Assembly (NCBI GenBank): GCA_021827205.1
Contig: JAKAWV010000001.1
Location: forward strand, 1-64,000
Source of the DNA: Pseudomonadota bacterium
Lineage (GTDB): Bacteria; Pseudomonadota; Gammaproteobacteria; Xanthomonadales; Rhodanobacteraceae
Length of the DNA stretch: 64,000 nucleotides
Direction of reading: 5' to 3'
Positions 24,935 through 34,146 of this stretch are shown here, piece by piece (position 1 is the first letter of the stretch; every line of letters starts with the position of its first letter). Position numbers and translations under genes: made by a program. Below the pieces are notes generated by a model, which saw only the letters and a list, made by a program, of their open reading frames with translations, did not search any database and was not told where the DNA came from.

Positions 24935-25858
24935 CTATCTCCGTCCCGCCATCAGCGCCGCCGCGCCCTCGCGTAGCAGCATCGCGCCCAGGGTCTGGCC
25001 GAGGGCTTCGGGGGCTTGCGTGGTGCCGCTGAATTCGCCGCGCAGCAAGGTGCCGCGCGTGGCGTCGCCGACCAATCCGTACAGGTGCAATTCGCGTTCG
25101 CCGAGCACGGCCCAGGCCGCCACCGGCAGCGTGCAACTGCCGCCGAGCGCGGCATTGAAGGCGCGTTCGGCGCGCACCACCACATCGGTTTCAGCATCGT
25201 GCAGCGGCGCCAACAGCGACGCCACGCGTGCATCGCCAGCGCGCGCCTCCACCGCGATCGCGGCCTGTCCCGGCGCCGGCAGCCAGTCGGGCGCGGTGAG
25301 GCGGCTGCGGATGCGCGCCGCCAGACCCAGCCGCTCCAGTCCGGCCGCGGCCAGCACGATGGCGTCGTAGTGGCCGGCATCGAGCTTGGCCATGCGCGTG
25401 TTGACGTTGCCGCGCAAATCCAGCAACTCAAGGTCCGGCCGCAGCGCGCGCAACTGCGCCTGACGCCGCAGCGACGACGTGCCCACGCGCGCATGCCGCG
25501 GCAGCGCGGCCAGCGTGGCGTGCGTGTTGCTGACCAGGGCATCGGCGGAATCGGCGCGTGCCAGCACCGCGATCAGCGCGAAGCCCGGTTCCAGCTCGGC
25601 GGGCACGTCCTTGAGCGAGTGCACGGCGAGGTCGGCGCGCTGTTCCAGCAGCGCCACTTCCAGTTCCTTGAGGAACAGTCCCTTGCCGCCAATCTCGGCC
25701 AGCGGGCGATCCAGCACCTGATCGCCGCGCGTGGTCATCGGCACCAGCTCCACGACCAGGCCACTGTGCGCCTGCCGCAAACGCTGCGCGACGTGCCCGG
25801 CTTGCCACAGTGCGAGCGCGCTCTGCCGGGTGGCGATGCGCAGCGGTAATGAACTCAT
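24935..25858 (-). CDS. hemC: Porphobilinogen deaminase (hydroxymethylbilane synthase)
   Basis: A 307-residue enzyme that joins four porphobilinogen units into hydroxymethylbilane in tetrapyrrole synthesis. The start [13 protein letters not shown], the [11 protein letters not shown] block and SLKDVP are typical. Cys242 in [12 protein letters not shown] carries the dipyrromethane cofactor. The length matches the family. It lies seven bases downstream of the AlgR-like regulator gene, the same order known in pseudomonads and xanthomonads (algZ-algR-hemC), and is probably transcribed with it. No hemD follows inside the window. Confidence 0.96.
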   Translation of the reverse strand: MSSLPLRIATRQSALALWQAGHVAQRLRQAHSGLVVELVPMTTRGDQVLDRPLAEIGGKGLFLKELEVALLEQRADLAVHSLKDVPAELEPGFALIAVLARADSADALVSNTHATLAALPRHARVGTSSLRRQAQLRALRPDLELLDLRGNVNTRMAKLDAGHYDAIVLAAAGLERLGLAARIRSRLTAPDWLPAPGQAAIAVEARAGDARVASLLAPLHDAETDVVVRAERAFNAALGGSCTLPVAAWAVLGERELHLYGLVGDATRGTLLRGEFSGTTQAPEALGQTLGAMLLREGAAALMAGRR

Positions 25859-25865
25859 GGATGCC

Positions 25866-26570
25866 TCACGGGTTGCGCAGCCAGGCGCGCACGCTGGCCA
25901 GATTGCGGCGACTGATTTCGGGTTGCAGGGTGCTGCCGGCGAGCTGCGCGACGATGCGTCCGTCGGGTAATGTGTTCAGGCCGAGCAGGCGCTCGCGCGG
26001 CACCAGGCAACTGCGGTGCAGGCGCAGCCAGCGCTCGGGATGCGTCTGCTCCAGCGTGCGCAGCGAATCCTCGATCAGCAGCGTGCCGCCGCTGTGGTGC
26101 ACGGTCACGTACTTGTCGTCGGCGAGCAGCGCGATGATCTCGTCCAGCGGCACGCGCTGGCGCATGCCGCGCACCATGCCGCTGAGGTGCGGACGCGCCG
26201 CGGCGCTTTCGGCGTGCAGGCGTCGCGCGCGTTCCAGCGCCTCGCGCAAGCGCTCGATGCGCACCGGCTTGAGCAGGTAATCGGCAGCTTTCAGTTCGTA
26301 GGCGCGCAGCGCGTGCTGCGCGTAGGCGGTGCAGAAAATCACCTGCGGCGGCGGCGTCAGCCGCGCGATGCGCTCGGCCAGCGCGAGGCCATCGACGCCG
26401 GGCATCTCGATGTCCAGCAGCAATACCGTGGGCTTGAGCACGGGCAGCGCTTCCAAGGCCGCGCGCGCGCTGCCGACGCTGCCGACCAGCTCGGCGCCGG
26501 CGCAATCGCGCAGCAGCGCTTGCAGACGCGCGCGCGCCAGCGGTTCGTCATCGGCGATCAGTACGCGCAT
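25866..26570 (-). CDS. LytTR-type response regulator (AlgR-like)
   Basis: A 234-residue response regulator. The receiver domain (1-115) has the acidic pair DD at 7-8, phospho-acceptor Asp53 in LLLDIEMPG, Thr near FCTAYAQ and Lys in YLLKPV. A LytTR DNA-binding domain covers about 135-232 ([37 protein letters not shown]). AlgR and relatives control surface polysaccharide and type IV pili. It overlaps the sensor-kinase gene by 23 bases and precedes hemC, as in Pseudomonas algZ-algR-hemC. Orthology with AlgR is likely from this order but unproven. Confidence 0.92.
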   Translation of the reverse strand: MRVLIADDEPLARARLQALLRDCAGAELVGSVGSARAALEALPVLKPTVLLLDIEMPGVDGLALAERIARLTPPPQVIFCTAYAQHALRAYELKAADYLLKPVRIERLREALERARRLHAESAAARPHLSGMVRGMRQRVPLDEIIALLADDKYVTVHHSGGTLLIEDSLRTLEQTHPERWLRLHRSCLVPRERLLGLNTLPDGRIVAQLAGSTLQPEISRRNLASVRAWLRNP

Positions 26571-27570
26571 CGGGCAGCCGCAGGGTTACTTGCCAGTGCG
26601 CGTCCACGGCACCGGCTTCCAGCGCCGCGCGCGCGCCGAAATGGTAGCCGATGCGCGCACGCACATTGGCCAGGCCGTGGCCGGTGCCGGCGCGTGCCGG
26701 TGCGTGCGGCAGTGGATTGCGCACGCTGATCTCCAGCGCATTGCCATTGCGTCGCCCGCGCAGCTCCAGCGTGCCACCCTCGGCGCACGCGGCGATGCCG
26801 TGGTGGACGGCGTTTTCCACCAGCGGCTGCAGCAGCAGGCGCGGCAGCGGCAGCTCACGCGGCAAATCGTCCCAGTCGCGCGCGATGCGCAGGCGCGCGC
26901 CCAGACGCAATTGCTCGATGGCCAGATAGCGGTCGATCAGATCGAGCTCCTCGCCGAGCGTGCCCTCGTGCGGGTCATCCAGCGCGGCGCGGAACAGATC
27001 GGACAGATTCTCCAACGTGCGCTCGGCGGCTTGCGGATCGATCGACACCAGCGCCAGCGCGGTATTGAGACTGTTGAACAGAAAGTGCGGACGGATGCGT
27101 GCCTGCAATGCCTCCAGTTGCGCTCGCGCCAGCGCGTCGCGGCGCTCGCGCCAGTCGTCCAGTACCCACAGATAGCGCAGCAGCGCGGCGCCGACCAGCG
27201 CGGTGGCCGCGGTGCTGCCGAACACGAAGCGCGGCGCATCGCGCGCGGTCAAGCCGGTGCCCAGCGCGTGATCGAGCTGCCACACCACGCTGGCGGCGAC
27301 CAGCACCAGCAGCACGCTGAGCAGCCACGCGCCAGCCCACGGCCAGGCGCCGGGCAGGCGCTGCAGCAACGGTCGCGACTTGCACAACGTGACGCCCAGC
27401 AGCAGCGCCAGCCACGCCGCGAACAACAGGCTCAGCGACCACGCGCGCAGATGCGCATCGGCGCTGGGTGCGAGCTGCATCACCACCGCCACCAGCAGTG
27501 CGACCACGGCCAGCGCCAGCAACTCGCCGCCGTGGCAGAAGTCGGGCAGCGCGCGGCGCGGCACGCGCAT
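26548..27570 (-). CDS. LytS/AlgZ-like membrane sensor histidine kinase
   Basis: A 340-residue kinase. Four hydrophobic segments lie in residues about 16-132, followed by a short coiled linker and the His_kinase domain; the phospho-acceptor is His162 in RPHFLFNSLNT, and the ATP-binding N box is VENAVHHG near 255 with a G-box GHGLANVRARI. This is the noncanonical kinase class that pairs with LytTR regulators. Start ATG at 27570 lies just after the end of the esterase gene at 27573, and its end overlaps the regulator. Its signal is unknown; AlgZ/FimS relatives act in pilus and surface control. Confidence 0.9.
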   Translation of the reverse strand: MRVPRRALPDFCHGGELLALAVVALLVAVVMQLAPSADAHLRAWSLSLLFAAWLALLLGVTLCKSRPLLQRLPGAWPWAGAWLLSVLLVLVAASVVWQLDHALGTGLTARDAPRFVFGSTAATALVGAALLRYLWVLDDWRERRDALARAQLEALQARIRPHFLFNSLNTALALVSIDPQAAERTLENLSDLFRAALDDPHEGTLGEELDLIDRYLAIEQLRLGARLRIARDWDDLPRELPLPRLLLQPLVENAVHHGIAACAEGGTLELRGRRNGNALEISVRNPLPHAPARAGTGHGLANVRARIGYHFGARAALEAGAVDAHWQVTLRLPDARTDRR

Positions 27571-27572
27571 GC

Positions 27573-28259
27573 TCAGTCGCCCATCCGCCGCGCCAGCCAC
27601 GCGCGCAGATCGGCGATCTCCTGCGGCAGCACGGCGTGCGCCATCGGATAGCTGTGCCAGTCCACGCGATGACCGAGCGCGGTGAGCACGTCGCGCGCGG
27701 CGGCGCCCAGCATCTGCGGTACCACCGGATCGAGGCTGCCGTGGCCCATGAACACCGGAATGCGCGCATTGGCCGCGCTGCGCTCGCCGGCGAGCTGATC
27801 GGCCAGCGGCAAGTACGTGGACAGCGCGATCACCCCGGCCAGTGGCTGCGCGTGGCGCAGCGCCGCGCACAGCGCCACCGCGCCGCCCTGCGAAAAGCCG
27901 GCCAGGAAAATCTTGTCCGCCGCGATGCCATGCGCGCTCTGCTCGCGCGCGATCAGCGCCTGTACTTGCGCCATCGATTCGCGCAGACCGCCCTCGTCGG
28001 CGCGGCTGCCCAGATCGAAGCTGCGGATGTCGTACCACGCGCGCATGCGCAGGCCGCCGTTGAGGGTCACCGCGCGCTGCGGCGCGTGCGGAAACACGAA
28101 ACGCAGCGGCGGCAGGCCGTGCGTCAGCTCGGGCACGATCGGCGCGAAATCGTTGCCGTCGGCGCCAAGACCGTGCAGCCACACGATGCTGTGCCGCGGC
28201 GCCGGGCCACTGACGATCTCGACCGCGGACAGAAGTTCGATGTGTTGTTGGGTAGCCAT
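27573..28259 (-). CDS. Alpha/beta-hydrolase carboxylesterase (phospholipase/carboxylesterase family)
   Basis: A 228-residue cytoplasmic esterase. The oxyanion-hole strand is IVWLHGLGADGND at 25-37, the nucleophile is Ser123 in GFSQGG, and the acid and base are Asp in HGSLDPVVP and His in YPMAHAVLP. These small hydrolases cleave short-chain esters and lysophospholipids. ATG at 28259 starts MATQQHIEL; an upstream ATG would add six residues only. The gene directly precedes the kinase-regulator-hemC set, so it may head that operon. No signal peptide is present. Confidence 0.9.
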   Translation of the reverse strand: MATQQHIELLSAVEIVSGPAPRHSIVWLHGLGADGNDFAPIVPELTHGLPPLRFVFPHAPQRAVTLNGGLRMRAWYDIRSFDLGSRADEGGLRESMAQVQALIAREQSAHGIAADKIFLAGFSQGGAVALCAALRHAQPLAGVIALSTYLPLADQLAGERSAANARIPVFMGHGSLDPVVPQMLGAAARDVLTALGHRVDWHSYPMAHAVLPQEIADLRAWLARRMGD

Positions 28260-28576
28260 GACGCAAGCATGCCGCATGCGGCCCCTTGCCCGCGACTTTC
28301 GGCGCCAAGACAGCGCGCCCGTGGACCCGGCAGGAGGCGGGGGTGGAACGGGGGAGTGGGGAGTGGGAAAACCGGCGTGTGCCTTGCGTCAATCAGCATG
28401 GCCGCGAGCGGATGTTTTTCGCGTGTCATGCCGAGCGCGACGAAGCATCTCGGCATGCATGGCCGCATTGATGCAGCCAACGCCACGCACATTCACGCGC
28501 CGGGATCCTTCGCGCCGTTGCGGACGACAAGCCAGCGGAGATCGCGATGATTTCCGGTTCCCCGCCCCGGCCCCGC
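28260..28576. other. Intergenic region with hairpin repeat, no gene
   Basis: These 317 bases lie between two minus-strand genes. The only clear structure is a 9-base perfect inverted repeat, CATGCCGAG at 28427-28435 and CTCGGCATG at 28449-28457, within a sequence like the dispersed TCATGCCGAG-type repeats of many GC-rich genomes. A purine-rich GGGGGAGTGGGGAGTGGG tract lies near 28350-28370. Either could end transcription of the upstream DUF481 gene, but no T-run is present. Confidence 0.5.
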
Positions 28577-29407
28577 TCAGAAGTTGTAGACCAGATTGGT
28601 GGTCAGCAGTGTGTCGGTCTTGGCGACGCCGCCGTAAGGATTCAGCAGCAGCACATTGTTGAGCTTGGTGTTGTGGCGGATCTGGTAGCTCACCTTCAGC
28701 GCCAGGCGTTTGTTTATCTGCACCACCAGGCTGGTCGTGTCCTCGGCGAAGGTATCGAAGCTGGCCGCTTCGATCAGCAGGTGGTTCTCGATGTGCGTGC
28801 TGGCGGTCAGTTGCTGGCTGTAGTTGAGGGCGCCGCGGACGATCGCGGCGGTGTGGTTGGCGCTGGCGCCCTCGGTGCGGAAGCGCTTCACGCCCGGACC
28901 CAGCTCGAAATCGAGGTCGGTGCTGGCGTTTTTGATCAGCACGTGGCCCCAGCTCACCGCTATCGCGGCCTGGTAGCGGTAGGCCGAGAAGTTGTCGTGG
29001 TCGTAGCGCATGGTGCTGACCAGGCGGTTTTCCGGGTTCAGCACCAGCGCGGCGCTGCCGCCCAGCGTGTAGCGGTTGGCGGTGACGCGGTATTGCTGCA
29101 CGTTGACCGGTGTGCCGCCTGGACCGGGCAGGCTCACGCTGATCACACCTTGGCTGCGCAGGGCGCTGCCGTCGAAGTGGTAGATCCAGTTGTTGGACTG
29201 AAACTTCAGATCAAACCCGGCGTTGAGGTTTTGCGAGCGCGTGTTGCCGGTGGTCGCGGCCAGGCCCAACTGCCCGCTGCCGGACCAGCCCAGCGGATCG
29301 GCGCCGGATGTCGCGCCGCCTGATGCGCTGCCAACGGCCAGGGCGGGCAGGCTGAGCGCCAGCAGCAGCGTGGCGCAGATGATGCGAACGATGATTCGGG
29401 GCGTCAT
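28577..29407 (-). CDS. DUF481 family outer-membrane protein (YdiY-like)
   Basis: A 276-residue exported protein. The signal peptide (about 1-25, ending ALA) is followed by alternating beta strands typical of a small outer-membrane barrel, with WSGSGQLGLAATTGNT near 40-55, the DUF481 hallmark, and a terminal aromatic TTNLVYNF that matches the beta-signal read by the BAM complex. Its function is unknown; relatives are often called salt-induced outer-membrane proteins. ATG at 29407 is chosen because it starts the signal peptide. It is divergent from the YafY-like regulator with 185 bases between start codons. Confidence 0.85.
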   Translation of the reverse strand: MTPRIIVRIICATLLLALSLPALAVGSASGGATSGADPLGWSGSGQLGLAATTGNTRSQNLNAGFDLKFQSNNWIYHFDGSALRSQGVISVSLPGPGGTPVNVQQYRVTANRYTLGGSAALVLNPENRLVSTMRYDHDNFSAYRYQAAIAVSWGHVLIKNASTDLDFELGPGVKRFRTEGASANHTAAIVRGALNYSQQLTASTHIENHLLIEAASFDTFAEDTTSLVVQINKRLALKVSYQIRHNTKLNNVLLLNPYGGVAKTDTLLTTNLVYNF

Positions 29408-29592
29408 TGAAAACTCGTGCTGTGGAATGGTGGGGGTGGCGACGGCGCTGCGCGGCAAGCCATCCGCGGCTCGCGCAAGACCAGAACTTCAGGCCTTGCA
29501 TAAAGCGACCGCACGCCAGCGCGGAAAGTTCCAAGGCTTGCCGCAGCCGCGCCGCGCACGCATGCTAGCGCGGAGCCACCCGAAGTCCCTGT

Positions 29593-30573
29593 ATGGATCG
29601 CTACGAGCGCATCGTGCTGTTGCATCGCCTGTTGCGCGCTGCGCGCCGGCCCGTGCCGCTGGCGCGGCTGATCGACGAGCTGGGCTGTTCGCGCGCCACC
29701 GTGTATCGCGACGTCGCCTATCTGCGCGACGCGCTGGGCGCACCGATCGAAACCGGTGGCGGCGAGGCCGCCAGTTTCCGCTACGCCGAGGCCGCCGGCT
29801 TCGAGCTGCCCGGTTTCTGGTTCAACAGCGAGGAACTGGCCGCGCTGCTGGCGCTGCATGCCGTGGTCGCGCGCGCCGATCCGGGCGTGTTGTCCAGCGC
29901 GTTGGCGCCGTTTCGCGCGCGCATCGAGCGTCTGCTGACCGAGCACGCCGGTGGTCTGGCGCCGCCGCTGGAGCGCATCCGCGTGCTGACGCAGGGCGTG
30001 CGCCGTCTCGACGAGCATGTGTTCCGCAGCGTCGCCGCCAGCGTGCTGGCGCGGCAGCAACTGCGCTTTTTTTATCGCGCGCGCTCCACCGGCAATGAAA
30101 CGCGGCGTGTGGTGTCGCCGCAGCGCATGGTGCACTACCGCGACAACTGGTATCTGGACGCCTGGGACGAGGACAAGGATGCGCTGCGCAGCTTCGCCGT
30201 GGATCGCATGCGCCAGGTCGAAACCTCCGGCGCGCGCGCGAGAGACGTGCCCGATGCCGAACTGGATGCCGTACTGGCCGCTGGCTACGGCATTTTTTCC
30301 GGCACGCCGCGCGCCATCGCGGTGCTGCATTTCTCCGCGCACGCCGCGCGCTGGGTAGCCGACACGCACTGGCACTCGCGGCAGGAAGGACGCTTTCTGG
30401 CGGATGGTCGCTACGAGTTGAAGGTGCCCTACGCCAACTCGCGCGAGCTGCTGATGGACGTGCTCAAGTACGGCCCCGATGCCGAGGTGGTCGCGCCGCT
30501 GCCGCTGCGCGAGGAAATGAAATCGCTGCTGGCGCTGGCGCAGCGGACCTACCAGCGCGGGCCGCGCGCATGA
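29593..30573 (+). CDS. YafY-family WYL-domain transcriptional regulator
   Basis: A 326-residue regulator. The N-terminal winged helix (about 1-60) includes LIDELGCSRATVYRDVAYL, and the WYL domain (about 145-215) has the WYL-like motif DNWYLDAWDEDKDALRSFAVDRM, followed by the WCX dimerisation extension. These proteins sense ligands, often nucleotides or small signals, and control nearby or distant genes. The patatin gene overlaps its end by four bases, so both come from one transcript; the divergent DUF481 gene is another possible target. Confidence 0.88.
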   Translation: MDRYERIVLLHRLLRAARRPVPLARLIDELGCSRATVYRDVAYLRDALGAPIETGGGEAASFRYAEAAGFELPGFWFNSEELAALLALHAVVARADPGVLSSALAPFRARIERLLTEHAGGLAPPLERIRVLTQGVRRLDEHVFRSVAASVLARQQLRFFYRARSTGNETRRVVSPQRMVHYRDNWYLDAWDEDKDALRSFAVDRMRQVETSGARARDVPDAELDAVLAAGYGIFSGTPRAIAVLHFSAHAARWVADTHWHSRQEGRFLADGRYELKVPYANSRELLMDVLKYGPDAEVVAPLPLREEMKSLLALAQRTYQRGPRA

Positions 30574-31550
30574 GCGCCGCGGCGACTCCCGTGGCGCGTC
30601 CGCGCGTGGCGCTGGCGCTGGGTTCTGGCAGCGCCAAGGGGATGGCGCACATCGGTGTGATCGCCGCGCTGGAAGAGGCTGGTTTCGAGATCAGTGCCAT
30701 CGCCGGCAGCTCGATCGGCGCGCTGGTCGGCGGCGTCTACGCGCTGGGCAAGCTCGCCGTGTACCGCGACTGGGTGTGCTCGCTGGACAAGCTCGATGTG
30801 CTGCGCCTGGTCGACTGGACGCTCACCGGCGCGGGGCTGATCAAGGGGGAGCGCATCATTGCCACGGTGCGCGATCTGGTCGGCGAATCCGACATTGAAA
30901 ACCTGCCCATCGGCTACACCGCCGTCGCCACCGATCTGGAACGCCAGCGCGAGGTGTGGATCTCGCGCGGACCGCTGTTCGACGCCATCCGCGCCTCCAT
31001 CGCCATCCCCACCGTGTTTCATCCCTACGAGATCGACGGCAGGCGCCTGGTCGATGGCGGCCTGCTCAACCCGGTGCCGGTGACGCCGCTGCTGCGCGAG
31101 CGCTACGACTATCTGATCGCCGTGAGCCTGGACGGCCCGCGCCGCGGCGACAGCAAGCCGGTCGCCGAGCCCGCGCCGCGTGACCCGTACCGACAGCGCT
31201 TCACCAGCTTCATGCAGCACATCACCGGCCACCACGCTCCGGTCGAGCCCGAACCTAAGCCCGCGCGTGAGCCAAATTGGATCAACCTGATGGGCCAGAC
31301 GATGGACATGATGCAGGGCAACCTCGCGCGCTTGCGTCTGGCCGCGTACCGCCCCGACCTGCTCATCGAATTGCCGGGCGATTGCTGCGCCGTGTACGAG
31401 TTTTACCGCGCCGAGGAAATGATCGCGCTGGGTCATGCCGAGGCGGCACATCTGCTGGCCGGTTGGCCCAACGCGCACGCGTTGCCGGTTGGCGCAACGG
31501 CGCCGGTGGTTGCGCACGGCAACAGCGATCGCGGCGGCGACCACGGCTGA
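30570..31550 (+). CDS. Patatin-like phospholipase (RssA-like)
   Basis: A 326-residue lipid acyl hydrolase. The oxyanion loop is GSGSAKG at 18-24, nucleophile Ser48 in GSSIG, and the dyad Asp in VDGGLLNPVPV. The region after 190 is a charged, Pro-rich linker and a C-terminal helix region without a known domain. RssA-type enzymes are cytoplasmic and poorly characterised; patatins release fatty acids from phospholipids and also occur as effectors in defence systems, though nothing here points to that. It starts inside the stop of the regulator gene (ATGA overlap). Confidence 0.9.
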   Translation: MSAAATPVARPRVALALGSGSAKGMAHIGVIAALEEAGFEISAIAGSSIGALVGGVYALGKLAVYRDWVCSLDKLDVLRLVDWTLTGAGLIKGERIIATVRDLVGESDIENLPIGYTAVATDLERQREVWISRGPLFDAIRASIAIPTVFHPYEIDGRRLVDGGLLNPVPVTPLLRERYDYLIAVSLDGPRRGDSKPVAEPAPRDPYRQRFTSFMQHITGHHAPVEPEPKPAREPNWINLMGQTMDMMQGNLARLRLAAYRPDLLIELPGDCCAVYEFYRAEEMIALGHAEAAHLLAGWPNAHALPVGATAPVVAHGNSDRGGDHG

Positions 31551-31736
31551 TCCGAAGGTGCGAGTGGGGGGTGGGGGCAAGGATCGCGGCGATACCTTTG
31601 TTGTCATCCTGAGGCGCGCCCCATGTGGGCCGGGCATTCCGCGCGCCCCGGGCGCGTGTCGCGACATCAAGTTGCCCCTGTTTCCATGTGCCGCATCGTG
31701 GCAAGGCCGCGCTGCGCGAAGACGCGGGGCGCAGCG

Positions 31737-32657
31737 TCAATACACCGGTGGCAGGCCTGGTGGGCGGCCCTTGAAGCGCTTGTGCACCCACAGATACTGC
31801 GCGGGCGCGGCACGCACCATGACCTCGATGGCGGCGTTGACGCGCGTGGTATCGGCCAGCACGTCGCTGCCGGGGAAATCGCGCAGCGCGGGTTCGATGC
31901 GGATCGCGTAGCCGCCACCGCGCACGCGGCGGTGCGCGAACGGCAGCACCGCGGCGCCGGACAGGCGCGCGAGGTGGTGGGTGGCGGTGATGGTGGCGGC
32001 GGGCACGCCGAAGAACGGCGCGAATACACTGTCCTTGCCGCGCATGTCCTGATCGGGCGCGTACCAAAGCACGCCACCGCGGCGCAGGTAGCGCACCGTG
32101 CCGAGCAGATCGTCCTTGGTGAACATGGCGGCGGCGTAGCCGAGACGCGCGCGCAGCACCACGTGCTCGAACACCGCGCTGTCCATCACCCGATACATGC
32201 CGGCCAGTGGTACGCGCATGGACAACAAGCGCGCGCATAGTTCGAGGTGGGTGAAGTGCGCGCCGACCAGCAGCACGCCGCGGCCATCGGCCCGCGCTTC
32301 GTGCAGATGTTGCAAGCCCTCGAAGCGCACCGGTACGCGCGCCAGCGCGCGCGCACTGCCCATCCAGCCCAGCGCGAATTCGGCCAGCATCAGGCCCAGG
32401 TTGCGCAGGTTGGCGCGCAGCAGCGCCTGCTGCGCGGCGGCATCGAGTTCAGGGAAGCAAAGCTGAAGATTGCGCGCGGCCACGCGGCGCCGCGCCGGCA
32501 CCAGATGCGCGGCCAGCACGCCCACGCCGCGACCGCAGGCCATCAAGACGCGATAGGGCAGACGCGCGGCCAACCAGATCGCGGCAACGCCCAGCCACGC
32601 CGGCCAGTGGCGCGGCGCAAGCAGGCGGCGCGGGATTCTGTCGCGGGCGGGCGGCAT
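31737..32657 (-). CDS. Lipid A biosynthesis acyltransferase (LpxL/HtrB family)
   Basis: A 306-residue inner-membrane acyltransferase that adds a secondary acyl chain to Kdo-lipid A. A hydrophobic anchor lies at about 20-52. The catalytic HX4E motif is His134-Glu139 in VGAHFTHLEL, and DQDMRGKDSVFAPFFGVPA is the family's second conserved block (lauroyl transferases have DQD..G..G.FVPFFG). The ending HKRFKGRPPG is typical. It is divergent from waaA, with which it shares the lipopolysaccharide pathway. LpxL versus LpxM specificity cannot be decided. The 186 bases before it (31551-31736) hold no gene. Confidence 0.9.
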   Translation of the reverse strand: MPPARDRIPRRLLAPRHWPAWLGVAAIWLAARLPYRVLMACGRGVGVLAAHLVPARRRVAARNLQLCFPELDAAAQQALLRANLRNLGLMLAEFALGWMGSARALARVPVRFEGLQHLHEARADGRGVLLVGAHFTHLELCARLLSMRVPLAGMYRVMDSAVFEHVVLRARLGYAAAMFTKDDLLGTVRYLRRGGVLWYAPDQDMRGKDSVFAPFFGVPAATITATHHLARLSGAAVLPFAHRRVRGGGYAIRIEPALRDFPGSDVLADTTRVNAAIEVMVRAAPAQYLWVHKRFKGRPPGLPPVY

Positions 32658-32820
32658 GCGGGGCGCATGGTAGCACTCGCGTTGCGCGGCTCTCGCTGTG
32701 CCGGCATCGAAATTGTCGCGTGTTGCTTGCTGTTGCGTGCACCCCAGATCGACGCGCGGGGTGTTGACCGGCGGATGCTTCGCAGCAGGTTTTCGCGGAG
32801 CCCTATACTGCCGCGCCCTC

Positions 32821-34146
32821 GTGGAGGACCGTGTCCTGGCGCGTCTGCTCTATACGTTGCTGCTGTATCTGCTGGCGCCGCTGATGCTGGTGCGCCTGAT
32901 GCTGCGCGGGCTGCGCAATCGCGATTATCTGCGGCGCTGGCGCGACCGCTTCGGCTATGTGCCGCGGTTGACTGGCGCGCGCTCGATCTGGCTGCACGCG
33001 GTGTCGGTAGGCGAGGTCAACGCGCTGGCGCGTCTGGTCGAGGGGCTGCTGGCGCGGCATCCCGAGGTGCCGCTGATCCTGACCACGGGTACGCCCACCG
33101 GCTTGGCGCGTGTGCGTCAGTTGTTCGGCCAGCGTGTGCACCACACCTACCTGCCCTACGATTTGCCCGGCGTGGTGCGGCGTTTTTTCGCGCGCACGCG
33201 ACCGCGCCTGGGGGTAATCGCCGAAACCGAGATCTGGCCGAATCTGTACACCGCGGCGGGGCGCCGGCAGGTGCCGCTGATGATCGTCAACGCACGCCTG
33301 TCGGAGCGTTCGATGCGCGGCTTCGCCATCCTGCCCGGTGTGCGCTTGATCAGCGCCGCGCTGGAGGCCGTGGTGCAGATACTGGCGCAAAGCGAGGCGG
33401 ATGCCGAACGCTACCGGCGTCTGGGCGCGCGGTCCGAGCGCGTGCGCGTGGTCGGCAATCTGAAGTTCGACATGGCCGTGGCCGACAGCGTGCGTGGCGC
33501 CGGCGCGCAGGTGCGTGTCGCGCTGGGCAGTGCACGCCCGGTATGGATCGCGGCCAGCACGCACGAGGCCGAGGAGCAGGCCGTGCTGCATGCGCACGCC
33601 GCCGTGCTGCGCGCGTTGCCCGAAGCGCTGCTGTTGATCGCGCCGCGCCATCCCGAGCGCTTTCGCGCGGTCGCGCAGGCGGCGCGCGCGGCGGACTTCA
33701 GCGTGTCCACACGCAGCTCGGATGACATGCCGGCGTCGCGTTCGCAGTGCTTTGTACTGGACAGCCTGGGCGAGTTGATGACGTATTACGCGGCGGCCGA
33801 TCTGGCTTTCGTCGGCGGCAGCTTGGCGCCGATCGGCGGTCACAACGCGCTGGAACCCGCTGCGCTGGCTGTGCCGGTGCTGGTCGGGCCGCACACGTTC
33901 AATTTTCAGGACATCACCGAGGCGTTGCTGGCATCTGGTGCGGCGTGGCGAATCGCACAAGCCGCGGCGCTGGGTGATGCGGTGCTGGCCTTGCTGCAGG
34001 ATGCGCCGGCGCGCGCGCGCATGGGCGCGGCGGCGTTGGGCGTGATCGAGCGCGGACGCGGAGCGCTGGCCGAAATCGAAACCGCGATCGAACGCGAGTT
34101 GGCTGCGTCCGCTCGCGCGGCGCCGGTTACTGCAGCAGCGCGTTGA
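32821..34146 (+). CDS. waaA: 3-deoxy-D-manno-octulosonic acid transferase
   Basis: A 441-residue GT30 glycosyltransferase that adds Kdo to lipid IV-A. An N-terminal membrane anchor (LLYTLLLYLLAPLMLVRLML) leads into RRWRDRFGYVP, WLHAVSVGEV with the catalytic Glu, TTGTPTG and ETEIWPNL; the C-terminal half has the sugar-nucleotide block GGSLAPIGGHNALEPAALAVPVLVGPHTFNF. The start is unclear: GTG at 32821 is in frame but lies on top of a GGAGGA ribosome site (32823-32828) that would instead suit a start near CTG 32836, while a TATACT at 32804-32809 could be the -10 box. Its end overlaps the convergent tolC end by 20 bases. Confidence 0.93.
   Translation: MEDRVLARLLYTLLLYLLAPLMLVRLMLRGLRNRDYLRRWRDRFGYVPRLTGARSIWLHAVSVGEVNALARLVEGLLARHPEVPLILTTGTPTGLARVRQLFGQRVHHTYLPYDLPGVVRRFFARTRPRLGVIAETEIWPNLYTAAGRRQVPLMIVNARLSERSMRGFAILPGVRLISAALEAVVQILAQSEADAERYRRLGARSERVRVVGNLKFDMAVADSVRGAGAQVRVALGSARPVWIAASTHEAEEQAVLHAHAAVLRALPEALLLIAPRHPERFRAVAQAARAADFSVSTRSSDDMPASRSQCFVLDSLGELMTYYAAADLAFVGGSLAPIGGHNALEPAALAVPVLVGPHTFNFQDITEALLASGAAWRIAQAAALGDAVLALLQDAPARARMGAAALGVIERGRGALAEIETAIERELAASARAAPVTAAAR

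Noticed and set aside
30570-31550. Patatin gene as a CBASS-type effector.
   Set aside because: No nucleotidyltransferase is adjacent; it is coupled to a YafY-like regulator and resembles ordinary RssA proteins.
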